DNA of 34,731 nucleotides, taken from NCBI GenBank assembly GCA_009694465.1, contig SHUW01000004.1, positions 1 to 34,731 on the forward strand, written 5' to 3'. Shown piece after piece: positions 25,717-34,694 of this stretch (position 1 is its first letter; each line of letters opens with the position of its first letter). Source of the stretch: Ilumatobacteraceae bacterium (GTDB lineage: Bacteria > Actinomycetota > Acidimicrobiia > Acidimicrobiales > Ilumatobacteraceae). The notes below the pieces were generated by a model. It did no database searches. It saw only the letters and a list, made by a program, of their open reading frames with translations, and was not told the DNA's origin. Both the position numbers and the translations under genes were made by a program.

Positions 25717-27145
25717 ATTCATTATGCCCAAGTTGGGTCTGACCATGGAAGAGGGCACGATTCTCGAATGGCTCGTTGAGGATGGCGCCGAGATCACCGC
25801 CGGAATGCCAGTGTTGCGCATTGAGACCGACAAGGTTGAAAGCGATGTTGAATCCCCCGCGTCCGGTCGATTCCATCGTCTCGGGACTCAAGGAGAGGCC
25901 TATCCATGTGGCGCGCTGATTGGCTACTTATTAGCTGATGGCGAAGAGATCCCAGTATCCAAGTCTCCGACGAGTGCGACACCTGCGGTGACTGCATCTC
26001 CCACAAGCAGCCCTTCCCCCACTTCTGCACCTGTCACTAGCGTGCAACGTCAGGGGCGTCAATTCGCTTCACCGAATGCGCGACGCGTAGCCGAAGAACT
26101 TGGTATTGATATCAACACTGTGATCGGAACGGGACCCGACGGACGCGTTGTTTCAGAAGATGTTGAGGAAGCCCACAAGAATCCACAGGCACTTCGTGTC
26201 GTGGCAGTTTCTGCTGTTGCGACTGTTGCACCGATCATGTCCTCCAACGGAAATATTTTGGCTACTGCCGCGGCGCGCCAACTGGCGGATCTTTTGGGCA
26301 TTGACCTCAGCCAGGTTCCCTATGACGCTCAAGATGGTCGCATCACCAAAGACGGCGTCGCAACGTATGTGCGCTCACGACTATCCGTGCCATCTCCTTC
26401 CACGACGCCCGCCACCCCGACAGTGCAACAGTCAGCATTTGCCCCCGCTAGTCAAACACCTTCTTCAATAAAGAAGATTTCTGGGATGCGCGGCACGATT
26501 GCCAAGCGCATGCATTCTTCGTTGCAGGAGATGGCGCAACTGACCCTGCATATGGATGCCGATTTCGATGCCATCGTGAAGGATCGTGATGACCGCAAGG
26601 GTGCGGGAGGCACTGCAAGCCTTCCAGGTTTCACCGATTACATCATCGCTGCCACGGCACGGGCATTGAAGTTGCATCCAATCGTCAATTCACAAGTCAC
26701 CGCGCAAGGGATTGCTGTTCTCCCCGAGATTCATGTAAGTCTGGCCGTGGCCCTTGACGAAGGATTGATTGTTCCAGTCATCAAGAACACCACGTCCCTT
26801 GACTTATCTTCATTGGCATCTGAGACAAAGCGTCTTTCGGGCGCTGCGCGAGATGGCAAGTTGACTCTGAGCGAACTCGAGGGTGGAACTTTCTCGGTGA
26901 GCACTCTTGGAATGTTTGGCGTTGATGGCTTCACGCCTGTGATCAATCCGCCTAACACCGCAATCCTTGGGGTCGGACGCTTGCGTGATGATGTAGTCGT
27001 CAATGCCAATGGGAAAGTCTCGACCGTGAAGCGCATGACGCTGAGTCTGACATGGGATCATCGTGTGTTTGATGGTGCGCCCGCCGCCGAGTTCTGCAAG
27101 TCAATCGTTGATCTTCTCGCCGATCCCTCAGCGCTGAACAAGTAA
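25706..27145 (+). CDS. Dihydrolipoamide acyltransferase (E2) component of 2-oxoacid/acetoin dehydrogenase complex
   Basis: Lipoyl domain 'EWLVEDGAEITAGMPVLRIETDKVESDVESP', PSBD-like segments 'ASPNARRVAEELGIDINTVIGTGPDGRVVSEDV' and 'ATAAARQLADLLGIDLSQVPYDAQDGRITKDGV', catalytic 'DHRVFDG'. Start at 25706 with TCGGAGGA. Confidence 0.93.
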   Translation: MSTEFIMPKLGLTMEEGTILEWLVEDGAEITAGMPVLRIETDKVESDVESPASGRFHRLGTQGEAYPCGALIGYLLADGEEIPVSKSPTSATPAVTASPTSSPSPTSAPVTSVQRQGRQFASPNARRVAEELGIDINTVIGTGPDGRVVSEDVEEAHKNPQALRVVAVSAVATVAPIMSSNGNILATAAARQLADLLGIDLSQVPYDAQDGRITKDGVATYVRSRLSVPSPSTTPATPTVQQSAFAPASQTPSSIKKISGMRGTIAKRMHSSLQEMAQLTLHMDADFDAIVKDRDDRKGAGGTASLPGFTDYIIAATARALKLHPIVNSQVTAQGIAVLPEIHVSLAVALDEGLIVPVIKNTTSLDLSSLASETKRLSGAARDGKLTLSELEGGTFSVSTLGMFGVDGFTPVINPPNTAILGVGRLRDDVVVNANGKVSTVKRMTLSLTWDHRVFDGAPAAEFCKSIVDLLADPSALNK

Positions 27146-28369
27146 CTCTCGCGTCTCGGGGTTCAACTTCAGCTTCCATCCGCCTTCGTGCGCTGCATGA
27201 TGGTGGCGTGAGCACAGTGGGACCAAGTTACTCAGGTCAGTTGCTCCACCGCCAGTAATTGCATTCACCCAGTAGTCAATATGGTGTGGTTCGCAGTGGC
27301 TGAACTTCACAGGACAACCATCAATTGCACAGGTCTCATGCACTGCTGCCAAGGCCCGGCGTTGATAGGCCGTGGCTAATCGTTTCGATTTTCCGACATC
27401 AAGGGGAACACTTTTACCGTCAAGTACCAACGGGATGATCTCGGCTTCACAGGCCAAGCGTCGAATCGTTTCGACAGTGAGTTCTGATCCATTCAGCGTC
27501 CGACATGTACGTGGGTCGCCAAGAGCGGACTCGCGCACACCACCCGCCAATAACTCGTAGTCAATGTGCACGATGATCTCAGCACGGGCTGGACGAGGGC
27601 ATGGAGAACTACTGGGTGATGATTCGCCCTCCAGTCCATTTGTGTGCCCCTGCAACAAGGCCACGAGCGCTAGGGCACGGCGATGGTCATTGGGTTGCAC
27701 GGATGAATCGCATTCGACAGGTACTTCTTTGTCGCCAGAGTGAAACATCGCTTCGACTCCGGCGTCAAGCAGTGCGGTCAGGACAGAACCACGCTCGGGA
27801 TCAAACTTGCCGAAGAGGTTGGTCATACCGTCGGCGTCGACCCAATGACGAAGGAAGGTCTGTCGGCGCTGCTTCTCAAAATGACTGATGCCACCGTCAT
27901 CAGTGAGGGACCGCACAGTGTGCTTGACGAACTGAGAAAACTCATCAGGGGTCATCGTTTGTGCAGTCTTCAATAGTTCGGATGCACGTTCGACTAATCG
28001 CTCAGATTGCTCGCCCATTGTCTTGAGGCCACTTGACAGAGCATCAATATGAGCGGAAGTGACATTGCCTTCGGCCAATGCTTCGCCGAATACGGGGATG
28101 AAGCCAATGGTTTCAGTTCGGGTCATCACTTTGCGCACATCAGAGCCGGACAATCCACTCTCACGGATGAGTTCAACTTCGGGTATCACCGATTCGTGAG
28201 TAAGGGAGACAGACTTCATCGCTTCAATGATCTGCGACTGCATTGCGTCAAGCCAGGAACGTACATGACGAATAGCGATATTTGACTCTCGTAATTCAGC
28301 AACGGATTGCGAAGAAAAATCACTACTACTTAAGTTGCGTACTCGATCAAGAACACTTGAACTATTCAT
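27128..28369 (-). CDS. DUF222 / 13E12-repeat family protein with C-terminal HNH endonuclease domain
   Basis: C-terminal 'CAIDGCPVKFSHCEPHHIDYWVNAITGGGATDLSNLVPLCSRHHHAAHEGGWKL' HNH motif; start set to ATG 28367-28369 with GGGAGGTGAAGTCC leader. Confidence 0.88.
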   Translation of the reverse strand: MNSSSVLDRVRNLSSSDFSSQSVAELRESNIAIRHVRSWLDAMQSQIIEAMKSVSLTHESVIPEVELIRESGLSGSDVRKVMTRTETIGFIPVFGEALAEGNVTSAHIDALSSGLKTMGEQSERLVERASELLKTAQTMTPDEFSQFVKHTVRSLTDDGGISHFEKQRRQTFLRHWVDADGMTNLFGKFDPERGSVLTALLDAGVEAMFHSGDKEVPVECDSSVQPNDHRRALALVALLQGHTNGLEGESSPSSSPCPRPARAEIIVHIDYELLAGGVRESALGDPRTCRTLNGSELTVETIRRLACEAEIIPLVLDGKSVPLDVGKSKRLATAYQRRALAAVHETCAIDGCPVKFSHCEPHHIDYWVNAITGGGATDLSNLVPLCSRHHHAAHEGGWKLKLNPETRELLVQR

Positions 28370-28511
28370 GGACTTCACCTCCCGACATTGACAATCAAGT
28401 AGTTTTCAAACTAAATGCCGTGGGAAGTCGACAAACAAAGATTACTTCAGGGGTGCAACAGAGTTAATCGAAAATGTGATCACTCACAAAACTTTGTAAA
28501 ATATTTATTGC

Positions 28512-29423
28512 CTAGCCGCGGGCGGCTTCAACGACTGGCAAGAAACGTTCGGGAACATCGAGCCAGTCTTCGGGCTTTTCAATGTCTTGCCAGAAGTTGT
28601 GCTCAAGAGTCAACTCAACAAAGCCCGCTTCACGACACGCCGTCGCATCAGCCACGAGTGCAGCCATGTTGTCTCCGTCGGTGGCACGAGGTGCAAGTGG
28701 TCCTTGAACAAATGAGCGATAGTAAACCTCAAGTGGCTTTTGATCAGCCGTCCGTTGCTCATTGAGACCCGCAACGATCTTTAGCACCTTGCCAACGGGC
28801 ATGCCCGCAGGGTTCCATGCATCAAACCACTTCGCAGTGCGCGCCATTCCATCTGGCGACCACATACCCGACAACAATTTCGGTCGCGGGTTCTGCACGG
28901 GCTTCGGACTCACGAACGAACTTGGGATTGAAAAGATTGGTCCGTCATACGACACCGGATCTTCTTGCCAGCAGGCCAACATCGCTGGAATGAAATCGTC
29001 CATTCGCCGACCACGAGTTTCAATCTCCGTGCCAGATGCAGTGTGCTCTTCAGCATTCCAACCCACACCAAGACCGACAATCAAGCGACCATTGCACATG
29101 TGATCAATCGTGGCCAGGCGTTGCGCCAAGGGAACGGGCCAGTGGTTACCTGCAACCAGAATGCTTGTTCCTAAATGAACCTTCGACGTGATACCGGCAA
29201 CAAAGGCCAACATCTCGGTCGGCGCGAAAACAGACTTGTATTGATGGGGTGGCAAGCGATCGGTTCCGCCATATCCACGAATCGGCTTTTCGGGATACAT
29301 GAAGTGGTCTTGCACCCATAACGCTTCATACCCCATCGCCTCCGCCCGTCGAGCAAACTCAGCAACAATGTCAGCCCGTACGTGAGGTCCAAGTTGTGGC
29401 AAACACAAACCAACACCAGTCAT
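28512..29423 (-). CDS. LLM-class (luciferase-like) F420-type oxidoreductase
   Basis: 'RRAEAMGYEALWVQDHFMYPEKP', 'VHLGTSILVAGNHWPVPLAQRLATIDHMCNGRLIVGLGVGW'. Confidence 0.88.
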   Translation of the reverse strand: MTGVGLCLPQLGPHVRADIVAEFARRAEAMGYEALWVQDHFMYPEKPIRGYGGTDRLPPHQYKSVFAPTEMLAFVAGITSKVHLGTSILVAGNHWPVPLAQRLATIDHMCNGRLIVGLGVGWNAEEHTASGTEIETRGRRMDDFIPAMLACWQEDPVSYDGPIFSIPSSFVSPKPVQNPRPKLLSGMWSPDGMARTAKWFDAWNPAGMPVGKVLKIVAGLNEQRTADQKPLEVYYRSFVQGPLAPRATDGDNMAALVADATACREAGFVELTLEHNFWQDIEKPEDWLDVPERFLPVVEAARG

Positions 29424-29502
29424 GATCGGCGCCCCATCACCGATATTTTTTCCAACGAAGCAAGGCTGAAACTAAAAGTCGCAAAGTTCATGACCGACCG
29501 AA

Positions 29503-30711
29503 TCAGTAGTTCGTGATTCGACCGGCGTCGATACCCGTACGAAAAAGCTCGTTTAAGTCATCGTCCGAAGTTTTCAGCAATGCATCCAACCAGCCATGAA
29601 CATATTGGGCTCCACCTTCATTACGACCAAAGTGCAGAACTTTTTTCGCTCCAGTTTTTACCGTGCGCTGAATCTTGAGTCCAGTTGCGTAGTCCTCATC
29701 ACGCACAACATTCTCTAAAAAGGCAATCTGTTGATTAGCCGCTTCAATGAATTCGTCGGTCAGTGGCGCAGTCGAGATGAAGTCCAAGTAGGTCACCGAT
29801 TCCTCGGGCGTAGCGCCGGGAAAGACGCGTCCGACTTGATAAAACTTGTGTCCCAAGATTTCGAATCCAGCGATCGAACCGTGGGGGAAAATACTCCACA
29901 CCCCACCGGTCAAAACTGACTCTGGCCATTCCGACGTCGGACGATCTTCCAGTTTCGCCCAGTTGCCACGTGGTCCTGTTACACGCTGATGTGGTCCGAC
30001 ACGATGGAATAACGCGTCTGGTGACATGTCCGGACCAAAAGTGTTCTTATGCAGAATTGGAAGATGATAAAAATCAACGTAGCCATCAAAAGAGATCTTC
30101 CAATTTGGCCCCGCCAAAATGCGGGTTCCAAAGTGATTCATCTGTGCAAAGCCACAGAACTCCAAGAGTTCGTCATAGCCAGCAAAAAATGCGTCCATAT
30201 CCAATGTTGAGGTTGGTGACAATGTCACCCAAATCAGGCCTGCGCGCTCGGTGATCGGCAACTGCGTCAAACCTAAACACGAAGTGTCTAGCTCACCGAA
30301 ATCATCCTGCTTGAATATCCCGACAAGGGCACCCTCTTGGTTATACGTCCAGTTGTGATACGGACAAGCAAATCGGCGCGCTGTGCCAACACCTGGATCA
30401 ACCAACATTGATCCACGATGACTACACATGTTGACGAAGGCCCGCGCCACACCATCTGCACCACGCGAAATCAGGACCGGCATCCCAACGACTTCAATAG
30501 CTTTATACGAATTCACTTCTTTGATTTCTGCGGTCATTGCCAAGAGCAATGGAACACGCTTGAAAATTAAGTCGACTTCTTTCTGCCAACGCTCGGGGTC
30601 AAAATAATTGGAAGCAGGAATCGTCGTCACAGATTCAGTCAGATGAACCGTGCCAGCCTTATTATGAGCGATTGTTCTCTCGGCCATGACCACTAATTTT
30701 TCGCGACTCAT
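29503..30711 (-). CDS. Rieske 2Fe-2S oxygenase alpha-subunit-type protein
   Basis: 'CSHRGSMLVDPGVGTARRFACPYHNWTY', iron-ligand-like 'DGYVDFYHLPILH'; RBS GGGGGG upstream of ATG. Confidence 0.9.
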   Translation of the reverse strand: MSREKLVVMAERTIAHNKAGTVHLTESVTTIPASNYFDPERWQKEVDLIFKRVPLLLAMTAEIKEVNSYKAIEVVGMPVLISRGADGVARAFVNMCSHRGSMLVDPGVGTARRFACPYHNWTYNQEGALVGIFKQDDFGELDTSCLGLTQLPITERAGLIWVTLSPTSTLDMDAFFAGYDELLEFCGFAQMNHFGTRILAGPNWKISFDGYVDFYHLPILHKNTFGPDMSPDALFHRVGPHQRVTGPRGNWAKLEDRPTSEWPESVLTGGVWSIFPHGSIAGFEILGHKFYQVGRVFPGATPEESVTYLDFISTAPLTDEFIEAANQQIAFLENVVRDEDYATGLKIQRTVKTGAKKVLHFGRNEGGAQYVHGWLDALLKTSDDDLNELFRTGIDAGRITNY

Positions 30712-30787
30712 GCCGTACCCCCCAATAAATTTTTGTGCAACATCATGAGCCTAGAGGTTCGCCATTCAACGCTCACGACCCCAAGAG

Positions 30788-31726
30788 TTAGTCATTTTGT
30801 AATAGGTGCACCAGACTGCTGGTATCCCAGCGCTGACCACCGCGGGCCATCACTTGCGCGTAAAACTGGTCAATCACGGCGGTCATTGGTAAACGCGCGC
30901 CATTGCGTTGGGCCTCATCTAAACAGATCCCAAGATCCTTACGCATCCATTCAACGGCGAACCCAAATTCAAACTCCCCACGACCCATAGTTGAGGCACG
31001 ATTTTGCATTTGCCAACTGGCGGCGGCACCTTGACCGATGACCTCAACAACCTTGTCGACATCAAGACCAGCGCGCTGAGCGAAGTTGACTCCTTCGGCC
31101 AAACCTTGCACGAGGCCCGCAATACAGATCTGATTCACCATCTTCGTCAGTTGGCCCGCACCCGCTCCCCCAAGTCGTTCGCAGGCGCGCGTATAAGGCG
31201 CCATGGCTGCTTTGGCGCGCTGGAATACAGATTCATCGTCACTGCCGCACATGATCGTCAGAGCGCCATTCTGTGCCCCAGCCTGACCACCAGATACTGG
31301 GGCATCAACAAAACCAACACCGCGTTCAGCGCAAGCCGCTGACAATTCACGCGCTAGATCAGCAGACGCTGTTGTGTGGTCAATCAAAATTGATCCAGGC
31401 TTCATGGCTCCCAGCGCTCCACCAGTCCCGGTGCCTGTTGCACCCAGTACGACAGAGCGAACATCGTCATCGTTACCCACGCACATCATCACGAAGTCAG
31501 CACCTTCAACTGCTTCGGCGGCCGTTGGCTTGGCGAAACCTCGATTGAGGGCGACCCATGCCAAGGCCTTATTCGGGTTACGGTTATAAACCGTGATTTG
31601 ATAGTCGGCGGCGGCCAAGTGACCGGCCATGGGGGCGCCCATCACGCCAAGACCGAGGAAAGCGACTTTTGGTCCGGTGCCAATCACAGGAATTGGCCCA
31701 GTTGCATCTTCAGGAGTTTGTGACAT
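30788..31726 (-). CDS. NAD(P)-dependent oxidoreductase, 3-hydroxyisobutyrate dehydrogenase family
   Basis: 'VAFLGLGVMGAPMAGHLAAADYQITVYNRNP', 'FVDAPVSGGQAGAQNGALTIMCGSDD', 'GAGQLTKMVNQI'. Confidence 0.92.
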   Translation of the reverse strand: MSQTPEDATGPIPVIGTGPKVAFLGLGVMGAPMAGHLAAADYQITVYNRNPNKALAWVALNRGFAKPTAAEAVEGADFVMMCVGNDDDVRSVVLGATGTGTGGALGAMKPGSILIDHTTASADLARELSAACAERGVGFVDAPVSGGQAGAQNGALTIMCGSDDESVFQRAKAAMAPYTRACERLGGAGAGQLTKMVNQICIAGLVQGLAEGVNFAQRAGLDVDKVVEVIGQGAAASWQMQNRASTMGRGEFEFGFAVEWMRKDLGICLDEAQRNGARLPMTAVIDQFYAQVMARGGQRWDTSSLVHLLQND

Positions 31727-31759
31727 GCCTCCTAGTTTGTCAGGCTCTGAGGTACCACC

Positions 31760-32425
31760 ATGAGCAAGAACCTACATATTGACCATCTTGTGTACGCGAC
31801 CTCGGATTTAGCAAGTGCCGTAGCGGACATTGAGTCCCGTTTCGGGGTTGCCCCGACCCCTGGCGGAGCCCATCTCGGACTCGGCACTTTCAATGCTTTG
31901 CTTGGATTGGGTCCACGTACATACCTCGAAATCATCGGCCCCGACCCCGCTCAGCCAACGCCAATCGCCCCCCGTCCCTTCGGCATTGATGACCTCGCGT
32001 CACCCAAGTTGGTGGCTTGGTGCGCGTCCCCACAACGCGCACTCGGCGATGTCGTGAACGCTGCTCGCGAAAGTGGTTTTGATCCAGGTGATGTTCGCTC
32101 AATGAGTCGTCAACGACCCGACGGCGTCATGTTGGAGTGGGAACTCACCTTGGCTCCTTTGCCGATTCCCGAAGGAGGAGTGTTGCCATTCTTTATTGAT
32201 TGGGGACGCACCATACATCCGACAGAAAGCCTCGCAACTGGTGGCACGCTAGTGACCTTGGATCTCTTTCACCCGCAACCGCGAACAATTGACTTGATGC
32301 TCTCCGCAGTGAGTGACTCAGCGCTATTAGGCGATGATCAAGTAAATATCACTTTGAACTATGACGATGAAGCGAAACTGAGTGCCACAATCATGACCGC
32401 TCACGGATTGGTCACTCTGGGCTAG
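31760..32425 (+). CDS. VOC / glyoxalase-like domain protein
   Basis: 'HIDHLVYATSDLASAVADIESRFGVAPTPGGAHLGLGTFNALLGLGPRTYLEIIGPDP' characteristic of Glyoxalase_3-like proteins; RBS GAGG. Confidence 0.85.
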   Translation: MSKNLHIDHLVYATSDLASAVADIESRFGVAPTPGGAHLGLGTFNALLGLGPRTYLEIIGPDPAQPTPIAPRPFGIDDLASPKLVAWCASPQRALGDVVNAARESGFDPGDVRSMSRQRPDGVMLEWELTLAPLPIPEGGVLPFFIDWGRTIHPTESLATGGTLVTLDLFHPQPRTIDLMLSAVSDSALLGDDQVNITLNYDDEAKLSATIMTAHGLVTLG

Positions 32426-32426
32426 A

Positions 32427-33197
32427 TCACTGTGGAGTGACGTAGGCCGCCGTGATGCCGCCATCAATAATCAATGATTGACCCGTCATCCAACTGCTCT
32501 CATCAGATGCAAGAAAGAGTGCTCCGTTAGCGATTTCACTTGCATCGCCAAAACGACCCATCGGGATATGCACAAGTCGCCGCTGACGTTTTTCGTCATC
32601 ACTGAGAAACTTCGCCAACATGGGGGTCATAATCGGTCCAGGGCACAAGGAATTCGCACGAATCCCTTGACGAGCGTAAATAACCGCAATTTCGCGAGTC
32701 ATCGCTAATACCGCTCCTTTAGAGGCGGTATAGGCCACTTGCGGAGTCGCCGCACCCATGTGAGCCACGAAACTCGCCACATTCACGATCGAGCCACCAC
32801 CACTTGCCAACATTGCGGGAATGGCGTAGCGACATCCAAGCAGTGTGCCTAAAACATTGATGTCCATGGTGCGTTGGTAGGTCTCCACAGATGTGTTCGT
32901 CGGACCGTCATCATCGCTGAGCATCACACCAGCGTTGTTATACAAAATGTGTAGCCCACCGAAAGTTTCAACGGCGTGCTGTACTGCTGCTTCAACAGAA
33001 CCTTCATCGCTGACATCACAGCGCACAAATGTTGCTTCACCACCTGCCGCATCAATGGCGTCCACCACCTCATCACCATCAACAACATCAGCGATAACAA
33101 TTTGGGCGCCTTCACGGGCGAAGAGTTCTGCACCGACTCGGCCAAGACCTGATGAACCGCCAGTGATGATTGCGACTTTTCCTTGTAGACGACCCAT
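32427..33197 (-). CDS. SDR family oxidoreductase
   Basis: 'TGGSSGLG', 'NNAG', 'YTASK', 'SLIIDGG'. Confidence 0.92.
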   Translation of the reverse strand: MGRLQGKVAIITGGSSGLGRVGAELFAREGAQIVIADVVDGDEVVDAIDAAGGEATFVRCDVSDEGSVEAAVQHAVETFGGLHILYNNAGVMLSDDDGPTNTSVETYQRTMDINVLGTLLGCRYAIPAMLASGGGSIVNVASFVAHMGAATPQVAYTASKGAVLAMTREIAVIYARQGIRANSLCPGPIMTPMLAKFLSDDEKRQRRLVHIPMGRFGDASEIANGALFLASDESSWMTGQSLIIDGGITAAYVTPQ

Positions 33198-33258
33198 GAA
33201 ATTCTCCGTTCTTTACGCTTCGACGATACTGCCCACTGGGTGAGTTTGAAGCACAAAC

Positions 33259-34635
33259 TCAGATTCGCTCGAAGTAGCGATTCTTTTCCCAATCGGTGAC
33301 CGTACGATTGAAGGCTTCCCATTCACTTTGCGCGGAACGCAAAATCCAGTGATGCACTTCCTCACCGAAACATTCACGCGCTATGTCACTGTCACGCCAC
33401 AAGGCAATCGCATCGGGAAGATTCCAAGGAATCCGACCCACACTTGAGTCCTCGTATCCATTGCCAACAAAGGGTTCGCCGAGCGTCAACTTATTTTTGA
33501 TGCCGTACAGGCCGCCAGCAATCGTGCCGGCGAATGCCAGATAACTATTGGCATCGGCACCCGGAATCCGATTCTCCACCCGCGTTGCGTTGCCATGTCC
33601 GACCTGACGGAAACCCAAGGTTCGATTATCGACGCCCCAACCAATACCCGTTGGAGCCCACGAACCGGGTTGGAAACGGCGATAACTATTGACCGTTGGG
33701 GCCCATAACAAAGAGAACTCGCGCGCCGTATGAATTTGCCCAGCCAAAAATTGTTTGAAGACCTGACTCATGCCCAATGCATCAGCGGAATCGGCGAAGA
33801 CCGAAGTCTGACCGTCCAGCGACCACAAACTGGCATGGATATGACAGGACGAGCCCACATCATTGAAATCGGGCTTAGCCATGAAGGTGAGAGAGCGTCC
33901 GTGAGCGGCTGCGATTTCTTTGGCAGCATTTTTGTACAAGTGGTTGCGGTCGGCCATCTCAATCGCCGTCGAATATGACAAGTTGATCTCATGCTGTCCA
34001 GCACCAGCCTCGCCTTTAGAGAACTCAACGGGCACGCCTGATAATTCCATGGCTGAGCGAATCGCTCCGACGATGTATTCATCGCGTGTCGTCTGCAAGA
34101 TGTTGTAATCCTGCGCCCATGCCGAATGGGGTCGTAACGATGCGTAGCCGTTCTTCTTTGCTTCGTCGTATGAGTCATGAAATAGGAAGAACTCAATCTC
34201 GCTACCGAGCAGTGTTAAGAAGCCCATTGAAGCGGCCTGATCAACTTGCTGGCGCAAGATTGAACGTGGCGCAACAGCGACCACTTCTCCCGAAGTGCTA
34301 TCGAATAAATCACACATGATGATTGCTGTCTTGGGCAACCACGAGGCAATGCGAATGGTCTCCCAATCAGCCTTGGCCAACATATCTCCATAGCCCAGAC
34401 CGAAGTTTGAAAAGCGAAAGCCAACCTCGGGCTGATTGTCAATATCGCAGGTCAGAAGATAATCGCAATTTTCAGTTCCATGATCTGCCACGTGATCGAG
34501 AAAGAATCTTCCAGTTGCACGCTTGCCGACTAAACGACCATAGCGATCAACGAAAGCCATGATCACGGTCTCAATGTCGCCACTCTGGATGTGAACACTC
34601 AGTTCTTCACGAGATATCACCGCGCGCTTCATCAT
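33259..34635 (-). CDS. Glutamine synthetase family protein (possible gamma-glutamyl-polyamine/amine ligase type)
   Basis: 'GAGQHEINLSYSTAIEMADRNHLYKNAAKEIAAAHGRSLTFMAKP', 'NSYRRFQPGSWAPTGIGWGVDNRT', 'VENRIPGADANSYLAFAGTIAGGLYGI'. ORF track start 34653 is a TTG; two ATGs at 34635/34632 are preferred. Confidence 0.85.
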   Translation of the reverse strand: MMKRAVISREELSVHIQSGDIETVIMAFVDRYGRLVGKRATGRFFLDHVADHGTENCDYLLTCDIDNQPEVGFRFSNFGLGYGDMLAKADWETIRIASWLPKTAIIMCDLFDSTSGEVVAVAPRSILRQQVDQAASMGFLTLLGSEIEFFLFHDSYDEAKKNGYASLRPHSAWAQDYNILQTTRDEYIVGAIRSAMELSGVPVEFSKGEAGAGQHEINLSYSTAIEMADRNHLYKNAAKEIAAAHGRSLTFMAKPDFNDVGSSCHIHASLWSLDGQTSVFADSADALGMSQVFKQFLAGQIHTAREFSLLWAPTVNSYRRFQPGSWAPTGIGWGVDNRTLGFRQVGHGNATRVENRIPGADANSYLAFAGTIAGGLYGIKNKLTLGEPFVGNGYEDSSVGRIPWNLPDAIALWRDSDIARECFGEEVHHWILRSAQSEWEAFNRTVTDWEKNRYFERI

Positions 34636-34694
34636 TGCACGCACGCTAACCAATATTGAACAAAAGTGGCACGGGTGAACGCCCCAAGGGAAAA

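Noticed and set aside
33768-34196. 142-aa minus-strand ORF in a second frame
   Set aside because: Same-strand overlap inside the glutamine-synthetase-like gene in another frame; composition not protein-like.
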